From assembly GCF_016401385.1 (NCBI RefSeq), contig NZ_JAEACF010000001.1, forward strand, positions 3,318,483 to 3,382,482: 64,000 nucleotides of DNA. Direction: 5' to 3'. Shown one piece after another: positions 28,356 to 38,083 of the stretch (its first letter is position 1; every line of letters begins with the position of its first letter). This DNA comes from Fictibacillus halophilus. GTDB lineage: Bacteria; Bacillota; Bacilli; Bacillales; Fictibacillaceae. The notes below the pieces were generated by a model. It was not told the DNA's origin, did no database searches, and saw only the letters and a list, made by a program, of their open reading frames with translations. Made by a program: the position numbers and the translations under genes.

Positions 28356-28452
28356 CGGAGACAAAATAAAGGCGATTCGATCATTCTCGACAAAGATGTC
28401 CCCGCTCTATACCCTCACCAAGGCCTACCTAACAGCAACCATACACAAATGC

Positions 28453-28486
28453 AAAAAAAAGCATGCTCCCTTTTCAAGGAACATGC
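28453..28486 (-). terminator. Terminator of the tRNA operon
   Basis: On the minus strand GCATGTTCC pairs with GGGAGCATGC around TTGAAAA and is followed by eight T residues, downstream of tRNA-Phe. Confidence 0.85.
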
Positions 28487-28512
28487 AACATGTTTTAGGA
28501 TTTAAAGTAAAA

Positions 28513-28588
28513 TGGTGGCTCGAGACGGAATCGAACCGCCGACACGAGGATTTTCAGTCCTCTGCTCTACCATCTGAGCTATCGAGCC
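28513..28588 (-). tRNA. tRNA-Phe (GAA)
   Basis: 76 nt with encoded CCA. The acceptor stem GGCTCGA pairs with TCGAGCC. The anticodon loop CTGAAAA gives anticodon GAA, and the T-loop is GGTTCGATTCC. Last of four tRNAs in this operon. Confidence 0.97.
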
Positions 28589-28595
28589 ATAAAAG

Positions 28596-28671
28596 TGGCG
28601 GACCCGACCGGGGTCGAACCGGCGATCTCCTGCGTGACAGGCAGGCATGTTAACCACTACACCACGAGTCC
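28596..28671 (-). tRNA. tRNA-Asp (GTC)
   Basis: 76 nt with encoded CCA. The anticodon loop CTGTCAC gives anticodon GTC. The T-arm is GGTTCGACCCC and the acceptor stem is GGACTCG with CGGGTCC. It lies 7 bases before tRNA-Phe. Confidence 0.96.
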
Positions 28672-28709
28672 ACTTAAAATGCTTTTATTTACTTTACTTA
28701 AAGAAAAAA

Positions 28710-28784
28710 TGGTGACCCGTACGGGATTCGAACCCGTGTTACCGCCGTGAAAGGGCGGTGTCTTAACCGCTTGACCAACGGGCC
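28710..28784 (-). tRNA. tRNA-Glu (TTC)
   Basis: 75 nt with encoded CCA. The anticodon loop CTTTCAC gives TTC. The T-arm GGGTTCGAATCCC and the acceptor GGCCCGT with ACGGGTC are intact. Confidence 0.96.
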
Positions 28785-28801
28785 ACTTTTTTAAAAAAAA
28801 G

Positions 28802-28877
28802 TGGTGAGCCATGAAGGACTCGAACCTTCGACCCTCTGATTAAAAGTCAGATGCTCTACCGACTGAGCTAATGGCTC
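28802..28877 (-). tRNA. tRNA-Lys (TTT)
   Basis: 76 nt with encoded CCA. The anticodon loop CTTTTAA gives TTT. Acceptor GAGCCAT pairs with ATGGCTC. First tRNA of the operon; a copy of its 5' end is found 117 bases upstream at 28978-28999. Confidence 0.96.
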
Positions 28878-28977
28878 GTGCTAAAATTTCGTCGGACCCT
28901 GTCTCTTCCTCTACGAGTTTAGAGTTCAGTTTATCCGTCGAGACAACTCGTAGTTCAATCACGATGAATCGCTCGTG

Positions 28978-28999
28978 ACTGAGCTAATGGCTCGTGCTT
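28978..28999 (-). repeat. Duplicated 5' fragment of tRNA-Lys
   Basis: These 22 bases are identical to 28861-28882, which covers the acceptor strand and D-stem start of tRNA-Lys plus five upstream bases. The rest of the tRNA is absent. Between the two copies (28883-28977) there is only a weak inverted repeat (CTACGAGTT...AACTCGTAG). Nothing coding is seen in 28878-29152. Confidence 0.7.
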
Positions 29000-29037
29000 T
29001 GTTTTAAAACGTTTGTCGTTTTTTCACGACAAGTGTT

Positions 29038-29066
29038 ACTTTATCACGTTATAAAAGCTTTGGCAA
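29038..29066 (-). promoter_or_regulatory. Likely sigma-A promoter of the tRNA operon
   Basis: TTGCCA and TAAAGT are 17 bases apart on the minus strand. A hairpin TTGTCGT...ACGACAA follows just downstream (29016-29035). Confidence 0.45.
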
Positions 29067-29152
29067 TATGTTTTCGATATATTTTTCAAAAAAACTTTCA
29101 AATGCTCACTAAAGCCTTCAAAATCCCCTCAAAAAGGCGCGATTTAACCCCC

Positions 29153-29184
29153 AAAAAAAGAAAGCCCCTCGTTCCCAAGGGGCC
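29153..29184 (-). terminator. Terminator of purA
   Basis: GCCCCTT and AGGGGC form the hairpin, with TTTCTTTTTTT following on the minus strand, ten bases past the purA stop. Confidence 0.85.
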
Positions 29185-29193
29185 ACAAAATAT

Positions 29194-30498
<1,305 letters not shown>

Positions 30499-30542
30499 TT
30501 AACGATTGACGAATTTATCATCTAATCTTGAAAACCATGCTT

Positions 30543-30622
30543 AGTTTAGCAATATATCTGATAGAAGTCAATTAAAAACACGAACAATTAAAGATAAATT
30601 GATTTTTTCGTTCGTGATAATT
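30543..30622 (-). promoter_or_regulatory. purA promoter with two inverted PurBox-like sites
   Basis: On the minus strand TTGACT and TAAACT are 17 bases apart (30543-30571). Just upstream of the -35, CGAAC motifs occur in inverted orientation at 30581-30585 and 30610-30614 within A/T-rich flanks, matching the PurBox core. The spacing of about 18 bases between 13-mers is close to that of known PurR control sites. Confidence 0.55.
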
Positions 30623-30698
30623 TTACATTTCTATAGCCAGAAGATCTAAAACCTTATCGTATCCTGTAGTATTCACCTTTTTTAGGAGGTACGATTAC

Positions 30699-31103
30699 TT
30701 GCTTATCGAAAAATTAATGGTGGCTTATATGGATACAAAAGCGAACCACATCTATTATTTAGACAAAAATGAACAAACGATACTGCTTGATGCGATCGAG
30801 CCGGGTGGTCTTCCCAACCTAGAATTTTTAGATGCCGATGAACCAGAGCGATTTATTGAGATTCCAAAGGTGATGAACGTTGAATCCTTCAGCTGGATGG
30901 TTGAATTTGAGAGCTTTCATCAAAACAGCGAACTGCTACACGCGTTAAATGAGGATGAGCCTTTTGAACGTTTTACCGAAAAAGTGAGTGAACTTAATCT
31001 CCATGAAAAATGGCAGACGTTTCAAAAAGATAAAGTAAAAAGCAGAATAGAAATGTGGTTAACTGAAAATAAAGTCAAAGAAATACAAAAGCAGCCGGAA
31101 TAA
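30699..31103 (+). CDS. UPF0158-family protein
   Basis: 134 residues. MVAYMDTKANHIYYLDK and the following FIEIPK and SWMVEFESF segments identify the UPF0158 family, whose function is unknown. The C-terminal half is charged and helical (EKWQTFQKDKVKSRIEMWL). TTG start at 30699 with AGGAGGT eight bases upstream. It is one of few plus-strand genes in this stretch, convergent with the replicative helicase gene and sharing its terminator. Confidence 0.82.
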   Translation: MLIEKLMVAYMDTKANHIYYLDKNEQTILLDAIEPGGLPNLEFLDADEPERFIEIPKVMNVESFSWMVEFESFHQNSELLHALNEDEPFERFTEKVSELNLHEKWQTFQKDKVKSRIEMWLTENKVKEIQKQPE

Positions 31104-31123
31104 TAATTCCAGCTGCTTTTTTT
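31088..31123. terminator. Bidirectional terminator between UPF0158 gene and dnaC
   Basis: AAAAGCAGCcGGAAT and ATTCCaGCTGCTTTT form a long stem overlapping the end of the plus-strand gene and touching the dnaC stop, with A/T tracts on both sides. Confidence 0.8.
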
Positions 31124-32486
31124 ATGCGCCTGGTGGTATGGCACTTTCATCGTGCCGCCGGTCCAGGTTAACGAACTTGTTATATTCTTTTACGAAAGCG
31201 AGCTCTACCGTCCCAGTAGGACCGTTACGCTGCTTAGCGATGATGATCTCGATGATGTTCTTCGCTTCTGTTTCTTTGTCGTAATAATCATCACGATATA
31301 AAAAGGCTACGATATCGGCATCCTGCTCGATGGAACCTGATTCACGAATATCGGACATCATCGGACGCTTGTCCTGACGAGATTCAACTCCACGTGATAA
31401 CTGTGAAAGGGCAATAACTGGCACTTCCAGCTCACGAGCAAGTGCTTTAAGGGAACGAGAGATCTCAGAAACCTCCTGTTGGCGGTTTTCGCCTGATTTC
31501 CCGCTACCCATAATGAGCTGCAAGTAATCGATCAGGATCATTCCTAGGCCTTTCTCCTGCTTCAGACGACGGCATTTCGCACGAATATCGTTAATACGGA
31601 TACCCGGCGTGTCATCGATATAGATACCAGCCGCAGACAAGCTTCCCATAGCCATCGTAAGCTTCTGCCAGTCTTCAGGCAAAAGTGACCCTGTACGAAG
31701 ACGCTGTGCATCTAGATTCCCCTCTGCACAAAGCATACGCATAACAAGCTGCTCAGCACCCATCTCTAGACTGAATATCGCCACATTCTCATCTGTCTTT
31801 GTCGCAACGTTCTGTGCGATGTTCAGAGCAAACGCGGTTTTACCTACCGATGGACGAGCGGCCACGATGATCAGGTCGTTTCGCTGAAATCCGGCCGTCA
31901 TTCGGTCTAGGTCGTTAAAGCCCGTCGGTATCCCCGTTATATCACCTTTACGGTTATGAAGAGCTTCAATGTTGTCGTAAGCGTGAACCAAGACATCCTT
32001 AATCGCTGTAAAAGCGCTCGTGTTCTTACGGTTCGCTACTTCTAAAATCGACTTCTCCGCTTCGTTCAGAATCGCTTCTACTTCTTCTTCACGCGCATAG
32101 CTGTTCGCGGTAATATCAGTCGCTGTACGGATCAAACGGCGAAGCAGAGATTTCTCTTCAACGATCTTGCTGTAATACTCAATGTTCGCAGCCGTCGGAG
32201 AACTATCCGCCAACTCTGTTAAGAAGGATAAGCCGCCGACTTCATCCAGCTGGTTCTTGTCCTGAAGCTCTGACGTAACAGTAATGAGATCGACCGGCTC
32301 GCCTTTTGCGTTCAGGTCGAGCATCACGCGATAGATTCTTTGATGAGTGGCACGATAAAAATCTTCCGGAAGCAGAATCTCAGATGCCGTAATAAGAGCT
32401 TCGGGCTCTAAAAAGATCGCACCAAGAACAGCCTGCTCCGCTTCAATATTTTGCGGCGGTATACGATCAGCAAATAAATCACTCAT
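31122..32486 (-). CDS. dnaC: Replicative DNA helicase (DnaB family; DnaC in Bacillus naming)
   Basis: 454 residues from the ATG at 32486, which has AAAGGAGG upstream; the ATG at 32507 would put the ribosome-binding site inside the gene. The N-terminal DnaB domain (about 1-110, PPQNIEAEQAVLGAIFL) is joined by a linker to the RecA-like motor: Walker A ARPSVGKTAFALN (about 208-220), Walker B GMILIDYLQLI, and the C-terminal QDADIVAFLYRDDYY. Hexameric 5'-3' helicase at the fork, loaded by DnaI at oriC. No intein or frameshift is seen. It follows rplI with a repeat between. Confidence 0.97.
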   Translation of the reverse strand: MSDLFADRIPPQNIEAEQAVLGAIFLEPEALITASEILLPEDFYRATHQRIYRVMLDLNAKGEPVDLITVTSELQDKNQLDEVGGLSFLTELADSSPTAANIEYYSKIVEEKSLLRRLIRTATDITANSYAREEEVEAILNEAEKSILEVANRKNTSAFTAIKDVLVHAYDNIEALHNRKGDITGIPTGFNDLDRMTAGFQRNDLIIVAARPSVGKTAFALNIAQNVATKTDENVAIFSLEMGAEQLVMRMLCAEGNLDAQRLRTGSLLPEDWQKLTMAMGSLSAAGIYIDDTPGIRINDIRAKCRRLKQEKGLGMILIDYLQLIMGSGKSGENRQQEVSEISRSLKALARELEVPVIALSQLSRGVESRQDKRPMMSDIRESGSIEQDADIVAFLYRDDYYDKETEAKNIIEIIIAKQRNGPTGTVELAFVKEYNKFVNLDRRHDESAIPPGA

Positions 32487-32570
32487 AGTAGTTCCTCCTT
32501 TCTTCACTAGTAATGGTTTGTATATGGTTTAAGAGCTTTAAATTAGTTTGGTTTTTGGCTCCAAGTATAG

Positions 32571-32659
32571 GTTGATCGGAGTGTAAGATGCGAGACTCCT
32601 GGGGGATCAGCGGGACAGGTGAGCCCCCCGGAAAGCGAGCATCTGAAACGGAGATCAAC
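32571..32659 (+). repeat. Long palindromic intergenic repeat, short variant (copy 4 of 8)
   Basis: GTTGATCGGAGTGTAAG start and GGAGATCAAC end are retained, but the inner palindrome is deleted: GGACAGGTGAGCC joins directly to CCCCGGAAAGCGAGC. It lies between rplI and dnaC. Confidence 0.75.
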
Positions 32660-32673
32660 GCTTTCTATCCCCG

Positions 32674-32702
32674 CAAAAAAACCGGGAAAACCCGGCTTTT
32701 TA
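32674..32702 (-). terminator. Terminator of rplI
   Basis: On the minus strand GCCGGG pairs with CCCGGT around TTTT and is followed by TTTTTTT. It starts at the rplI stop codon. Confidence 0.85.
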
Positions 32703-33143
32703 TTCTTCTGTTACGTGTACTTTTACAGTTGCCGTAACCTGTTGGTGCACCTTAATCGAAACATTCGTGTAACCAAGTGCTTTAATCGGCTCAGCAAGCT
32801 CGATCTTACGCTTATCGATCTTAATTCCTTGCTCTTTCAAGCCATCAGCAATCTGTTTACTTGTCACAGATCCGAAAACGCGGCCACCTTCACCTGTTTT
32901 CGTTTTAATCGTAACGGTCATCTCAGCAAGTTTTGCTTTTAACGCTTCAGCCTCTTCTAATTGAGCTTGTTGCTTCTTCTCTTCGCTCTTCTGTTGGCCT
33001 TGAAGTGTTGCCATAGCGCCTGACGTAGCTTCTGAAGCTAAGTTCTTCGGAAATAAGAAGTTACGTGCATAGCCTTCAGAAACGTTCTTAACTTCGCCTT
33101 TTTTGCCTTTACCCTTTACATCTTGAAGAAAAATTACTTTCAT
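32700..33143 (-). CDS. rplI: 50S ribosomal protein L9
   Basis: 147 residues. N-terminal rRNA-binding domain [20 protein letters not shown] with [10 protein letters not shown], a long central helix (about 45-78), and a C-terminal domain containing [16 protein letters not shown]. Normal length. The ATG overlaps the gdpP stop (ATGA), so the two are translationally coupled, as in other Bacillus. Confidence 0.98.
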   Translation of the reverse strand: MKVIFLQDVKGKGKKGEVKNVSEGYARNFLFPKNLASEATSGAMATLQGQQKSEEKKQQAQLEEAEALKAKLAEMTVTIKTKTGEGGRVFGSVTSKQIADGLKEQGIKIDKRKIELAEPIKALGYTNVSIKVHQQVTATVKVHVTEE

Positions 33144-35113
33144 TCCTCTTCTCCCCCTTCAATATACTCATCAATAATACGTTTTAAATGTATTTCCGCT
33201 TCATCAATCGAGCTGTTTTCAATCTGGCAGGCCGCGTTTGTAAGATGTCCTCCGCCTTCCAGTCTCTCCATGATCATCTGCACGTTGATGTCCCCAAGTG
33301 AACGAGCACTGATGCTTACTCTGCCGTCAATGCGATTTGCAATAACAAAGGATGCTTGAATCCCGTTCATGGTTAATAGTATATCTGCCGCCTGAGCGAT
33401 GACTACTTGATTGTATGCATCCTCAGGAGAGCTCTTGGCAATTACGATGCCTTTTTTATAAACATCCGCACTCTCAATGAGCTTCGAACGTCTTGTATAC
33501 GTGTTTAAATCTTCTTTTAAAAACTTTTGAACAAGGATCGTGTCTGCACCATGCGCTCTTAAATAAGATGCAGCATCAAACGTACGAGATCCTGTTCTGA
33601 GGGTGAAACTCTTCGTATCAACGATAATACCCGCAAGAAGGGCTGTTGCTTCAAGCATACGCATCTTCAATCGCTTCGGCTGGTATTCGAGTAGTTCGGT
33701 TACAAGCTCAGCTGTAGATGAAGCATATGGCTCCATGTACACAAGCACCGGATCTTTAATGAACTCCTCACCACGGCGATGGTGATCGATGACCACGACA
33801 TGATCAAGCTTGAATAACAGTTTTTCTTCAATAACCATCGTCGGTTTATGTGTATCAACTACGACTAAAAGTGTATCTCGCGATGCGAGCTCCAGCGCTT
33901 CCTCAGGCGAGATAAAGAACTTCCAGATCGATTCTGTTTCTTTTAGTTCATCCATCAAGCGCTGAACGCCGATGTCGATATTGGCTTGGTCGAGTACGAT
34001 ATACCCGTCTTTTCCATTCACTTGAGCGACCTTTAAGATCCCGATTGCAGAACCGATGGAGTCCATATCCGGATTCTTATGCCCCATGATGATGACCTTG
34101 TCACTATCTGCCACCAATTCACTCAATGCATGTGAGATGACGCGAGCACGTACGCGGGTACGTTTTTCAACAGGATTTGTTTTCCCTCCATAGAAACGTA
34201 CTTTTCCATTCGTCTGCTTGATCGCAACTTGGTCGCCTCCGCGTCCAAGAGCAAGATCTAGACTCGATTGAGACAGCTGTCCTAGCTCAGGAAGTGACGA
34301 TGTTCCCGCCGCAACCCCAATACTGAGCGTAAGGGAGATATTCTGCTTAGCTGTTGATTCTCTAACCTCATCTAGTACGCTAAACTTATTTTTCTCCAAC
34401 TCATAAAGGATGCGCTGGTTAAATACAGCTAAAAACCGCTCCGAAGACGTTCGTTTAAGGAAGATGCCGTGTACGTTCGCCCATTCATTCAACACAGACG
34501 TCACTTTTGAGTTGATCGTAGAACGAAACTGGTCATCTAGTCCTTGCGTTACTTCTTCATAGTTATCGAGATAGATAATCGCCATGACCGTTTGTTCTTC
34601 ATCGTACAAACGCTCAAGATCTAACTGCTCGGTTACATCAAAAAAGTAAAGCAGTCTATCTTCTTTTTTAAAGTTCACTTGAAATCTATGTGTATTGATC
34701 TTTATAACTTCTTCCTTCGCATCACTCTTGATATAAGGAATCAGTTCTTCTGAAACATGGTTTAGAGAATGGCCGATAAAGGACTCTTCTTCAATTAGGG
34801 ATCCCATGTATGGATTCGCCCATTCGATCTTAAAATCCTCATCATACAAAATAATCCCGATCGGCATTTCCATCAACGCTTCTTCTCCCACCTTCTTTAA
34901 GCGGTGAGAAAGCGTAGAAATATAATCGCCCAGCTCCTCTTGAAAACTAGCTTCGGCTTTCATGGCATAATAAAACAAACCACCTAGCAGCACGAAGCCT
35001 GCCATTCCGATCATCCAATGAAAATACGTGATGATGCTTACCAGAACAACAGAAGTTACAAATAAGGCGATGACGGGATAACCATGCCACCGTTTTAGTA
35101 AAAACTTTGGCAT
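33140..35113 (-). CDS. gdpP: Cyclic-di-AMP phosphodiesterase GdpP
   Basis: 657 residues. Two membrane helices at about 12-50, a PAS-like domain (about 80-160), a degenerate GGDEF domain (about 170-300) and a DHH/DHHA1 phosphodiesterase. Catalytic motifs are [13 protein letters not shown] (344 on), DTHKP (420-424) and IDHHRRG (DHH at 443-445), and the C-terminal [12 protein letters not shown] is the DHHA1 signature. It hydrolyses c-di-AMP to pApA and so affects potassium, wall and beta-lactam responses. ATG start 11 bases after yybS, in the conserved yybS-gdpP-rplI-dnaC order. All catalytic residues are present. Confidence 0.96.
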   Translation of the reverse strand: MPKFLLKRWHGYPVIALFVTSVVLVSIITYFHWMIGMAGFVLLGGLFYYAMKAEASFQEELGDYISTLSHRLKKVGEEALMEMPIGIILYDEDFKIEWANPYMGSLIEEESFIGHSLNHVSEELIPYIKSDAKEEVIKINTHRFQVNFKKEDRLLYFFDVTEQLDLERLYDEEQTVMAIIYLDNYEEVTQGLDDQFRSTINSKVTSVLNEWANVHGIFLKRTSSERFLAVFNQRILYELEKNKFSVLDEVRESTAKQNISLTLSIGVAAGTSSLPELGQLSQSSLDLALGRGGDQVAIKQTNGKVRFYGGKTNPVEKRTRVRARVISHALSELVADSDKVIIMGHKNPDMDSIGSAIGILKVAQVNGKDGYIVLDQANIDIGVQRLMDELKETESIWKFFISPEEALELASRDTLLVVVDTHKPTMVIEEKLLFKLDHVVVIDHHRRGEEFIKDPVLVYMEPYASSTAELVTELLEYQPKRLKMRMLEATALLAGIIVDTKSFTLRTGSRTFDAASYLRAHGADTILVQKFLKEDLNTYTRRSKLIESADVYKKGIVIAKSSPEDAYNQVVIAQAADILLTMNGIQASFVIANRIDGRVSISARSLGDINVQMIMERLEGGGHLTNAACQIENSSIDEAEIHLKRIIDEYIEGGEEE

Positions 35114-35124
35114 ACTTTCAGCTC

Positions 35125-36069
35125 CTACTGTTTTGGTTTCAACCGTTTTTTGATCATAAATCCTAAATCAATTATACCTAAGAATTTAACGACTTCCAGA
35201 GGAATCGGCAGGAAAGAGTTCAGTAAAAACAAGAGTATAATCAACAATATGATTCTTTTTCTCTTCCAATTCTTTATCCAGGCATAATAAAAAATAACTG
35301 TGAAACCTTGTAATATAAGTACAAACGATAATATCATATACAAATTTATCGTTACAATATATAAAGACGTACCCTTTTCAGGCATACTAAATGTTAAAAC
35401 AATCGCTATAATATAATACCACAAAAACGATTTTGGCAGGTTCCACTCACGAAATGGAGGGAACGATGGCACATCATAACGCATTCTTTTCATCAGCATT
35501 CTTGCGGCGATATGCGTTAAGAAGGCAAGGATGACAGCTCCTCCAATAATATATGTCGGAAGCATCATCGGGATCAATTCTGCCTGCTCTTTAAATCTTT
35601 CAATCTGGGTAGGATCTTGTCCACCCGATTTATAAAAATCTTCTGCTGTTCCTATCGCACTTTGAAACTGAGTCTCTAATTCTTTTACAAAATTGATGCC
35701 CATGAATACTTGAGCGATAGCGAGCGTTCCTAACATGTTCACAATGTTAGACAGACTCGCACCGAGCAGAACCGCAAACGCGGGTTTTTTTCTTCTATAA
35801 AGTTCCCCCATCACGATTCCAGTCAAACCAGCAAACAGGGTGACAATAATACCGTTAAGCCCCGCAAATGCTAATGAAACACCAAACGTGACCGCCCATA
35901 AAAGCAAACCCGCTTTAAGATCTTGCCGGTACAAGTAGATGATAAACGGAAGCGGCAAAATAAATAACGAGACCAAGCTAAATAACGGTATGTACATACT
36001 GATCAAAAAAAGAAGCGTATAAATGCCCGAAACAACGGCACCTTCCACCAATACTTTAGTATTGCGCAT
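35125..36069 (-). CDS. yybS: DUF2232 multi-spanning membrane protein YybS
   Basis: 314 residues with about eight predicted membrane helices and a basic tail (KKRLKPKQ). The helix-1 region VEGAVVSGIYTLLFLISMYIP and the GLNGIIVTLFAGLTGIVMGELY segment fit the DUF2232/YybS family. Its position ahead of gdpP is conserved in Bacillaceae. The fold resembles S-component-like membrane proteins, but no substrate is known. Start ATG at 36069 with GAGGTGAATC upstream. Confidence 0.9.
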   Translation of the reverse strand: MRNTKVLVEGAVVSGIYTLLFLISMYIPLFSLVSLFILPLPFIIYLYRQDLKAGLLLWAVTFGVSLAFAGLNGIIVTLFAGLTGIVMGELYRRKKPAFAVLLGASLSNIVNMLGTLAIAQVFMGINFVKELETQFQSAIGTAEDFYKSGGQDPTQIERFKEQAELIPMMLPTYIIGGAVILAFLTHIAARMLMKRMRYDVPSFPPFREWNLPKSFLWYYIIAIVLTFSMPEKGTSLYIVTINLYMILSFVLILQGFTVIFYYAWIKNWKRKRIILLIILLFLLNSFLPIPLEVVKFLGIIDLGFMIKKRLKPKQ

Positions 36070-36344
36070 GATTCACCTCATAAAATTCTTCATATGTTCT
36101 AATTGTAGTGACATAACCACCGTAATTCAACTTAAACGATAATTCTAGCATAGACGTACTTGAAGCGAAGTAAACAAATTATGGAAGGTTGTTGAGTATT
36201 GGGTCGAATTTAAGGGGAATACACCTGTTTTTAGGGAGATTTTGTGTGAAAAAGTGATTGGGGTAGCCTTGGAAGCTACTACGGTGATTCAATACAGGGG
36301 GTTCGGTCCTTTCGCAGCCGATTTTTCAAGGGACATGAAGAGGA

Positions 36345-36449
36345 ATCCAAAAATTTTGAGGTCCAATCCACGAATTTTATACCTGAATCCTAAAGTTTTA
36401 GCTGTTTATCCACGAGTTTTAGTCTTTTATCCGCAAGTCTACAATCCTC
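36345..36449 (+). repeat. 21-bp phased tandem array, locus A
   Basis: ATCC begins units at 36345, 36366, 36387, 36408 and 36429, exactly 21 bases apart, with a consensus like ATCCACGARTTTTANNNNTTT. The last unit changes to ATCCGCAAGTCTACAATCC. In one frame it would read as the heptapeptide NPRILYL-type repeat. The rest of the 36070-36486 gap shows nothing else. Confidence 0.7.
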
Positions 36450-36486
36450 GACAAAAGTCGACGCGCCTGCAACCTTCTATTATCAC

Positions 36487-36519
36487 AAAAAACGCAGCCA
36501 GGAAAACCCAGCTGCGCTC
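36487..36519 (-). terminator. Terminator of the rpsF-ssb-rpsR operon
   Basis: On the minus strand GCGCAGCTGGG and CCTGGCTGCG pair around TTTT, followed by TTTTTTG, 11 bases past the rpsR stop. Confidence 0.85.
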
Positions 36520-36530
36520 TTTAAACGATC

Positions 36531-36764
36531 TTATTCAGATACATATGGTAACAATGCCATATGACGAGAGCGTTTGATCGCACGAGTCAATTGACGTTGA
36601 TATTTAGCAGATGTACCAGTTACACGACGAGGAAGAATCTTACCGCGCTCAGAAACGAAACGCTTTAAAAGATCAGTGTCCTTGTAGTCGATGTAAGTGA
36701 TTTTGTTTACAGTGAAGAAACAAACCTTACGACGCTTTTGGCGTCCACCACGACGTCCAGCCAT
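36531..36764 (-). CDS. rpsR: 30S ribosomal protein S18
   Basis: 77 residues, full length. The basic start [15 protein letters not shown] and the highly conserved [18 protein letters not shown] identify bS18. A single cysteine remains in the former zinc-ribbon position (the zinc-free form). It pairs with S6 on the 30S platform. Third gene of rpsF-ssb-rpsR, 57 bases after ssb; AAAGGAGGGG ribosome-binding site. Confidence 0.98.
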   Translation of the reverse strand: MAGRRGGRQKRRKVCFFTVNKITYIDYKDTDLLKRFVSERGKILPRRVTGTSAKYQRQLTRAIKRSRHMALLPYVSE

Positions 36765-36821
36765 AGTTGGTCCCCTCCTTTAGATTTATTTTATATATTC
36801 CGATTCATAGTTTACGTTAGT

Positions 36822-37367
36822 TTAAAATGGCAAATCGTCATCAGAGATGTCGATTGGCGTGCCATCATTTGCAAACGGGTCATCGTTGAAGTTATTACGT
36901 TTTGGATTCTGCTGTTGTTGCTGTCCTCCAAAGCCGTTGTCACTTCCATAGCTGCGGTTCTGATTTTGCTGCCCAAATCCGCGGTCATTTGATGGTCCAC
37001 CAAAGTTGTTGCTGTTGCCTTGATATTGCTGGCCTCCAGCATTAGCGTTTTTAGGTTCAAGGAATTGAACACTTTCTGCCATTACTTCAGTAACATACAC
37101 TCTTTGACCCTGCTGGTTCTCGTAAGAACGAGTTTGCAAACGTCCATCCACTCCTGCAAGCGATCCCTTTTTCAAGAAGTTCGCTACATTTTCAGCGGGC
37201 TTACGCCATACGACACAGTTAATGAAATCTGCTTCGCGCTCACCTTGCTGATTCGAAAAAGGTCGATTGACAGCAAGTGTGAAATTAGCAACAGCCACAC
37301 CGTTTGGAGTGTACTTTAATTCTGGGTCTTTTGTTAAACGTCCCACCAGTACTACTCGATTTAGCAT
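36822..37367 (-). CDS. ssb: Single-stranded DNA-binding protein
   Basis: 181 residues. OB fold in the first 105 ([33 protein letters not shown]), then a low-complexity Gln/Asn/Gly linker, then the acidic tip DISDDDLPF that recruits replication and repair proteins. The tail and length are normal for the essential SsbA. Genes for S6 and S18 flank it in the usual order, 21 bases after rpsF. Confidence 0.98.
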   Translation of the reverse strand: MLNRVVLVGRLTKDPELKYTPNGVAVANFTLAVNRPFSNQQGEREADFINCVVWRKPAENVANFLKKGSLAGVDGRLQTRSYENQQGQRVYVTEVMAESVQFLEPKNANAGGQQYQGNSNNFGGPSNDRGFGQQNQNRSYGSDNGFGGQQQQQNPKRNNFNDDPFANDGTPIDISDDDLPF

Positions 37368-37388
37368 TCAGAACCACTCCTTAAAGGA

Positions 37389-37679
37389 TTAATTTCTTTC
37401 GTCTACGATTGTCATGAAACGAAGAACATCTTCGTTGATCTTCATAAGACGGTCGAATTCATTAATCGCTTCGTTTGGAGCGTTAACTTCCAATAGCGTG
37501 TAATATCCATCGCGGAAGTCATTGATTTCGTAAGCTAAACGCTTTTTACCCATTTCCTTTTCGTTCGCGATCTCCGCACCGTTGTCAGTTAGGATGCTTT
37601 TCGCACGCTCTTTCGTTGCCTTAAGAGCTTCCTCTTCGATATTCGGACGGACGATGTACATAATTTCGTACTTTTTCAT
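37389..37679 (-). CDS. rpsF: 30S ribosomal protein S6
   Basis: 96 residues from ATG 37679, which has AAGGAGGTGAAC upstream; the longer frame to 37832 is not part of the protein. [12 protein letters not shown], the KKRLAYEI motif and [12 protein letters not shown] are typical of bS6. It binds S18 and 16S rRNA. First gene of the operon, with a leader hairpin overlapping the ribosome-binding site that probably mediates S6:S18 feedback. Confidence 0.98.
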   Translation of the reverse strand: MKKYEIMYIVRPNIEEEALKATKERAKSILTDNGAEIANEKEMGKKRLAYEINDFRDGYYTLLEVNAPNEAINEFDRLMKINEDVLRFMTIVDERN

Positions 37680-37687
37680 TCCGTTCA

Positions 37688-37714
37688 CCTCCTTTTGGTC
37701 TAAGCGGCCCAAAA
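37688..37714 (-). promoter_or_regulatory. Candidate S6:S18 autoregulatory leader hairpin
   Basis: On the minus strand TTTTGG and CCAAAA close a stem with loop GCCGCTTAGA that exposes CCG, and the 3' strand runs into the AAGGAGG site of rpsF. This matches the known S6:S18-binding leader design, in which a loop CCG mimics helix 22 of 16S rRNA. Confidence 0.5.
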
Positions 37715-37835
37715 ACAAATATTTAAGGGCAAGGAGAAAATCATCATAACAAGATTTGTTGACAATTAACTCACAATAAAGAATTATATCAAAACATCTT
37801 GCATAAAACAAGCATCTCTTAAGAGAAAGCATAAA

Positions 37836-37862
37836 AAAGAGGAAAAGCGATTGCTTTTCCTT
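37836..37862 (-). terminator. Terminator downstream of ychF
   Basis: GGAAAAGC and GCTTTTCC pair around a 4-base loop. On the minus strand CTCTTTTTTA follows. It lies beyond the palindromic repeat, about 220 bases after the ychF stop. Confidence 0.75.
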
Positions 37863-37936
37863 CGATTTTCTATATTACTTAGGTTGTATTAAAAAATGCA
37901 TTTGAATTGATTTTTTTTAAAAACTTCACTGACTAG

Positions 37937-38064
37937 TTGAATGGAGTGTAAGGTGCAAGACTCCTGCGGGACAAGCGGTCAGGTGAGACCCTTAATGGCA
38001 CGAAGCGGTAAGGGGCTCACCGCCTGCCCCGCGGAAAGCGAAGCACCTGCAACGGAAATCAACC
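37937..38064 (+). repeat. Long palindromic intergenic repeat (copy 5 of 8)
   Basis: GTTGAATGGAGTGTAAGGTG start, GTGAGACCCTTAATGGCACG and GGTAAGGGGCTCACC inner palindrome, and GGAAATCAACC end. It lies in the ychF 3' untranslated region. Confidence 0.75.
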
Positions 38065-38083
38065 TTTTCACAGCAGTCTTTTA

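Noticed and set aside
28317..28653. Plus-strand frames across the phased array and tRNA genes
   Set aside because: They overlap tRNA-Phe and tRNA-Asp on the opposite strand and lack a ribosome-binding site.
36345..36449. CRISPR array
   Set aside because: Units are 21 bp, contiguous and degenerate, with no separate spacers and no cas genes.
36242..36577. Frame encoding heptapeptide repeats (and the similar frame at 44156-44398)
   Set aside because: Start is weak, both frames run through terminators, and the 21-bp phasing explains the peptide periodicity; listed as repeats, with coding left open in the findings.
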